In this document: one piece after another, positions 54,906 through 58,833 of the stretch | Layout of the letters: the number at the start of each line of letters is the position of its first letter | Position numbering within the stretch: position 1 is the first letter of the stretch | DNA from: Herpomyces periplanetae | Taxonomy: Eukaryota; Ascomycota; Laboulbeniomycetes; Herpomycetales; Herpomycetaceae | NCBI GenBank assembly: GCA_009733715.1 | Contig: WMKJ01000083.1 | Location: 1-58,833 of the forward strand | DNA: 58,833 nt | Direction: 5' to 3' | Position numbers and translations under genes: made by a program | Notes under the pieces: model-generated | Seen by the model: only the letters and a program-made list of their open reading frames with translations | The model's database searches: none | Told to the model about the DNA's origin: nothing

Positions 54906-55438
54906 CTATTCCGTAATTCCTTCTAGCTCATGACTCTTTTGTTCGAGATACTTGCTTAGCCAAAGTAATGGTTTATCCGGTCTACCCAAGGAACGTGGGA
55001 GCGTGTGAATGTGTGAGTGTATACCAACATTATGTTAGTATAAGTATACAGTGTATAAGGTAGGTATTACATTGGTAAACCAAAGTCGCCTTGCGTAAGG
55101 ATAAGATAAACTTACGCGTGTAATGCAATATACTTAACACCTTCCAGGAGATATGGAGTTACACGTTCATTCAAATAACGCCGTACAGGATCACCATGTG
55201 AGCAAGCTACGTCGGGTTTAGTAAACTTTTCACCGTACTCATCTATGTTCGATACTGTTCCACCGGTAACTTCTTTAGTGATATTGTCCGTTGAAATTCC
55301 ACGCCCTTCACACATAGTTCCACCCGTTAGTTGATCCTCAGGTGTAGCATGTACTGTGTGAGCATCACTTAGCATATCAACATCTTCCCTTAACCCCGAG
55401 TCAGTGGTACTATCTTCACGTAAGGTAACCGGAGGCAT
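54906..55438 (-). CDS. SDC1: Dpy-30 motif protein, COMPASS subunit Sdc1-like, two exons, 132 aa
   Basis: Exons 55438-55116 and 54981-54906, intron 134 nt (GTAAGT donor, GGGTAG acceptor). The join rebuilds a Dpy-30 dimerisation motif at the C-terminus: DPVRRYLNERVTPYLLEGVK, then YIALHAPDKPLLWLSKYLEQK. In yeast Sdc1 and animal DPY30 this motif dimerises and docks Bre2/ASH2L within the H3K4 methyltransferase complex COMPASS. The N-terminal 80 residues are acidic and variable. The frame opens at a TTG (55468); I take the first in-frame ATG at 55438. Dpy-30 motifs also occur in other proteins, but the short length and C-terminal placement fit Sdc1. It is divergent from the TMEM14 gene. Confidence 0.85.
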
Positions 55439-55603
55439 GTCCACATCTGCGTCCGCGTCCACGACCAAGATCCCCTTGACGTTAACAATGCGTTCAAAAT
55501 AACCTAAGTTTAACTATTAACAAATTAATCCGAATCATTCATGGAATGTAAGCGCCACCGACGCGAACGTGTTTTTAACACGGGACAATCATAGTTCCAT
55601 TCC

Positions 55604-55649
55604 GCCCCTCGTGCTCACGTGCTCACGTGCCCACGTGAGCACGAGGGGC
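55604..55649. promoter_or_regulatory. Perfect 18-bp inverted repeat with three CACGTG boxes
   Basis: Arms 55604-55621 and 55632-55649 are exact reverse complements with a 10-bp spacer. CACGTG occurs at 55616-55621, 55624-55629 and 55632-55637, one every 8 bp. It lies in the 332-bp divergent promoter between SDC1 (ATG 55438) and the TMEM14 gene (ATG 55771), about midway. A cluster of bHLH sites is the simplest reading; the long perfect symmetry would also allow a cruciform. Confidence 0.7.
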
Positions 55650-55770
55650 AGCAGCCGCGGAAAAGTGAATCAACGCGTGATAAAGATCGTGAGATGGTGA
55701 TTTGTCTTGTACATTTAGGGATTTTTTCTTTCTTCGACTTTTCTTTACTTGGCTTTTTATCTCTTAAATT

Positions 55771-56246
55771 ATGTCCACGGTTGAATACGCTACTTCACTC
55801 CTCCTTGCGGGGTTAACGGCCGGTGGTGGTCTAATAGGTTGGACCCGATCAAGTTCAGTACCATCGCTAGTGGCAGGTTTAAGTATTGGTACAATGGTAT
55901 ATTTGGGTTCATATAGACAAACTATCAGATCTATTAACCAATTGATCTAACACCCATGTATATCCGGTCTTCTTAGTACGCTTACGCTGCTTACCGTTAC
56001 CACTTCCCCGTATCAACCTCGGATTCCTTCATAACAAATCCGGCTCATGTTGGCTTTACAGCTTCTCTTATTCTAGCTGGCTCAAGCTTCCCTAGAGCCA
56101 TCAAACAATTACCTTCACCCAATTCTTCTTCTAATCGACTTATTCGTGTACCCGTCATACTGGCGGCTTTGGCCAGTACTGGACTAATCATATACGGTTC
56201 AGCTATACTTCGCCGTTCCGTTCCCATATCAAGCAAAAATGAATAG
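55771..56246 (+). CDS. TMEM14-family small membrane protein, two exons, 131 aa
   Basis: Exons 55771-55896 and 55977-56246; the intron is 80 nt (GTATAT donor, TCTTAG acceptor). Both exons are in phase. The protein is nearly all hydrophobic helix: LLLAGLTAGGGLIGW, SVPSLVAGLSIGTMYAYAAY, HVGFTASLILAGSSFPRAIK, VILAALASTGLIIYGSAI. GGGLIGWTRSSSVPSLVAGL is the family signature. TMEM14 proteins have four helices; animal TMEM14C sits in the inner mitochondrial membrane and supports haem synthesis by moving porphyrin intermediates, while plant FAX relatives export fatty acids from plastids. Which role applies in fungi is not known to me. Its end converges on FUN30 with 241 bp between. Confidence 0.85.
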
Positions 56247-56487
56247 GCCAATCAATTTAACACAATGATGGAAATCATCAAGTAACAAGATCCAAACCGA
56301 AAGTAATACATTTTTAACCTTCCATATCACAACCAACATCTATTGCAATAATGTATGATCATATTGACACCAAGCACAGATTAAATTTCCATACTTAACA
56401 ACTAATAATGTTTAGGTACACTTCATACTTCAATGAAATTTCATATACGTGCGTTAACTTTAATCCGCTGCAAAAATTTGAAAGGTT

Positions 56488-58833
56488 TCACGATAATTCC
56501 CCGCTCCAATTAGATTCACATGATCCAGCCCGTTTCCGTTTTCCACTACGTTCACAATCAGTATTAAAATTTGGTGTAATTTCACAAGGGGAATTCCGCT
56601 GTGCATGACCCGAAACCCGTTCGTCCAAGTCCAGTTTGTTTCGTCCCAATGCATATATTTGTTCATCAATGGAATCTTTTGTTAACAAACGAACTACTTC
56701 AACATTTTGTAGTTGGCCTAACCGATGAGCACGATTCTCAGCCTGAATATCCTCATGAGGATTAAAACTTAAATCAAATAATAAGACTTTGTTAGCGCAT
56801 GCTAAGTTAATTCCCGTCCCACCGGCTCGTGTCGATAATAAGAATACTGATAATTGTCCAGACTCATCATTGACTTCGTCTTTACCGGAAAATTGATCCA
56901 ACAATGCTTGACGCTCCGCTATGGGTGTACTACCGTCTAAGCGTAAATACTTTAAACCTATACACTGTAAAACGCGCTCCAGGATATCCAAAACTAGTTT
57001 AAACTGGGAAAATACCAAGGATTTACAACCTTCCTTAGTCCATGTCTCCAGTAAACGTATTGATTCCTTCACTTTCCCAGACTGTGCTAACCACGCTAAC
57101 TCTTCACCAGGCTTAACCGCAAAGCGTTCCAAGTGTCGACCGTAACGTGAGCAAAGCATGTGTAATTGAAAGTCATTGTATAAGAGAAAATCCTCCACCG
57201 TAACATCACCCAAATCCCGTAACAATTGGCCATTTCTCTTAGCCAAACTACTAATTTCATGCACTTGAGCGTCCGTATACCTACGTCTAAACAGTAATGC
57301 ATGGTTAGCGATTTTTCGCATATCCATGAGAAGATGTGAATTCCCCACGCCATTTCCATCTTGTTCAATTCCATCACACTTATCCGCATCATCTGAAATA
57401 AACCTTTCCAAACCCGATCCTGATTGCCCATTAGTCCGGCGTTGTGTCAATTCTGCATTAATACACTTCTGCTCTTCAGACATATCACAGTACACTATCC
57501 GGCACACCTTGTTAGGCATATGATTTAAAACTTGTTGCTTCTTTCGTCGTAGGATAAACGGCGTTAGAATAGATCTAGCCCGTGAAACTCGTTCATCGGC
57601 CAACAACGATGTAGCGCCGCATTCTCCATCTTTAGTACGAGCTTTAAACTTGAATATAGCCGTCAAGGCTTCATCATGCCGATGAAATGTATTAGGAAGC
57701 AAAAATGCTAGTAATGATACCATCTCCAGTAAATTATTTTGTAGTGGAGTTCCCGTTAACAAAATTCGAATACGAGCTGGAATTCGCATCAGCATAGTAT
57801 ACCGTTTTGACTGACGATTTTTCAAGTAATGCCCTTCGTCAAAAACTGCAACGCTAAGTTTACGCTGTCGTAGGAATGATCTGTCCTCTTTTTGCCAGAT
57901 TGATTCATATGTTGTGACGATAACATGCGGTTCAGCTTCCCGCTTATCGCACAAACTGTAGCGTATTTGCCGTCGATGTTCGCGACTACCATAGTATGAT
58001 ATAACGCGTAGCCGAGGTGAAAACGTTTCAAACTCTCGTAACCAATTTTCAAGTGTAGAGCCCGGTACAACTACAAGATTCGGACGGTCACAACTCTTAC
58101 TTTCAACAAGGTGTGTTAAAAATGCGATGACTTGACACGTTTTTCCCAATCCCATGTCATCGGCTAATATACCACTTAATTGAGTATGCCATAAAACATT
58201 CATCCAGTTAACACCACTCAGCTGATAACCCTTTAAACGAAAGTTTTCAGCCATACTACTCGGTTGATCAATCCAGGCGAGAAGTGAATCATCTCCATTA
58301 TCATGTGGGGGGCGGCTTGTAGTATCAGTGTTTTTTTGGAGAATGACAATTTCCCCCGAAGCTTGATGATCGGGTAAGTGTTGGCAAACATCGAAACCCC
58401 ATGAAGCTAAAGTTTGAAAAATTGGTCTCGCCATGTTAAAGCACCGATTAACCAAATCATCAACTGCAGCATACCCTACAAGCATAACACGACATGTATC
58501 GACAGTTTTCTCCCCGATACGTCGCACACGCCGATTGGTAAGAGGGCCACTGCTATTATCCTTTTTACCGGTCGTGGAATGTTTACCAGGATTACTGGGT
58601 AAGGTTACCTTACGAGCTTCGCCGAGGGTATTAAACGGGCGGAAGTTTAAAAAGGCGGTAGCATCGTCGCTTGATAAATTAGAGAGTTCGATAAGTTGCT
58701 TAAGTGCACAGGTATTGAGGAAGTCAAGTGTTAATTGGTCGAAATCGGGTTCTTGAGAAGAATCATTGTCGCCACCATCGTGATTATTATTATTGTTATT
58801 ATCAAGGGAAGATTTAGTAACAGGAGTAGAAGG
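56488..58833 (-). CDS. FUN30: SNF2-family chromatin remodeller Fun30/SMARCAD1 (C-terminal part, cut by window edge)
   Basis: The frame stays open to the window edge, so the N-terminus lies outside; about 781 codons are visible. First comes NTCALKQLIELSNLSSDDAT and FLNFRPFNTLGEARK, the helix-hairpin-helix-like region that precedes the ATPase in SMARCAD1/Fun30. Then the SNF2 ATPase: LKGYQLSGVNWMNVLW, Walker A DDMGLGKT, the subfamily-typical DEGH box (FDEGHYLKNRQSKRY), LLTGTPLQNNLLEM, and in the second lobe SQFKLVLDILERVL, RLDGSTP, STRAGGTGINLACANKV and NRAHRLGQ. Motifs are intact. Fun30 slides nucleosomes to help DNA-end resection and silent-chromatin maintenance. A basic tail of about 40 residues (GKRKRAG) follows the helicase core. 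Confidence 0.94.
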   Translation of the reverse strand, partial: PSTPVTKSSLDNNNNNNHDGGDNDSSQEPDFDQLTLDFLNTCALKQLIELSNLSSDDATAFLNFRPFNTLGEARKVTLPSNPGKHSTTGKKDNSSGPLTNRRVRRIGEKTVDTCRVMLVGYAAVDDLVNRCFNMARPIFQTLASWGFDVCQHLPDHQASGEIVILQKNTDTTSRPPHDNGDDSLLAWIDQPSSMAENFRLKGYQLSGVNWMNVLWHTQLSGILADDMGLGKTCQVIAFLTHLVESKSCDRPNLVVVPGSTLENWLREFETFSPRLRVISYYGSREHRRQIRYSLCDKREAEPHVIVTTYESIWQKEDRSFLRQRKLSVAVFDEGHYLKNRQSKRYTMLMRIPARIRILLTGTPLQNNLLEMVSLLAFLLPNTFHRHDEALTAIFKFKARTKDGECGATSLLADERVSRARSILTPFILRRKKQQVLNHMPNKVCRIVYCDMSEEQKCINAELTQRRTNGQSGSGLERFISDDADKCDGIEQDGNGVGNSHLLMDMRKIANHALLFRRRYTDAQVHEISSLAKRNGQLLRDLGDVTVEDFLLYNDFQLHMLCSRYGRHLERFAVKPGEELAWLAQSGKVKESIRLLETWTKEGCKSLVFSQFKLVLDILERVLQCIGLKYLRLDGSTPIAERQALLDQFSGKDEVNDESGQLSVFLLSTRAGGTGINLACANKVLLFDLSFNPHEDIQAENRAHRLGQLQNVEVVRLLTKDSIDEQIYALGRNKLDLDERVSGHAQRNSPCEITPNFNTDCERSGKRKRAGSCESNWSGELS

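Noticed and set aside
1-58833. Mobile elements, virus-like elements, CRISPR arrays
   Set aside because: No transposase, reverse transcriptase, integrase or capsid-like frame, no long terminal or regularly spaced repeats seen.

Overview
This window reads as nuclear DNA of a fungus. It carries several fungal protein families: a Tos1-type cell-wall glycosidase, a DUF3712 membrane protein, a Dsf2/Nif1 Sel1-repeat protein, and a fungal Frizzled-like seven-helix receptor. Introns are few, have GT..AG ends, and are mostly 51-134 nt (one of 258 nt). Intergenic DNA is long (up to 5.6 kb) and the base composition is roughly 40% G+C by eye. I cannot name the genus. I found no transposon ORF, CRISPR array, rRNA or complete tRNA gene.

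Layout, left to right. The window opens with the 5' end of a PMC1-type calcium ATPase (-, cut by the left edge), followed by a 5.6-kb gap without a recognisable gene. Three membrane-traffic genes then run head-to-tail on the minus strand: FIG4 (PI(3,5)P2 phosphatase), CHM7 (ESCRT-III) and TRS85 (TRAPP). Next is a small secreted protein gene (+). After it comes a CCA-adding enzyme whose reading frame continues without a stop into a TTI2 domain (+). It is tail-to-tail with RAD18 (-), with only 3 nt between the stop codons, and RAD18 is divergent from DDB1 (+). Then follow the seven-helix receptor (-, five exons), DSF2 (-), VPS53 (+, four exons), a 2.2-kb stretch with orphan ORFs, a DUF3712 protein (+), TEL2 (+), PEX13 (-), TOS1 (-), RPS13 (+, three exons), an SDC1/Dpy-30 protein (-), a TMEM14 protein (+), and the 3' part of a FUN30/SMARCAD1 remodeller (-, cut by the right edge).

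Two functional themes recur. The first is endosome/Golgi/vacuole membrane traffic (FIG4, CHM7, TRS85, VPS53, possibly PMC1). The second is genome maintenance: TTI2 and TEL2 are partners in the TTT chaperone complex for PIK-related kinases such as ATM, ATR and TOR, and RAD18, DDB1 and FUN30 also act on DNA damage or chromatin.

The most unusual gene is the CCA1-TTI2 fusion. Other points worth checking are the structured first intron of RPS13, a perfect inverted repeat with three evenly spaced CACGTG boxes between SDC1 and TMEM14, recurrent CACGTG boxes upstream of many genes, purine/pyrimidine strand switches in the long intergenic regions, and an apparent excess of GTTAAC.
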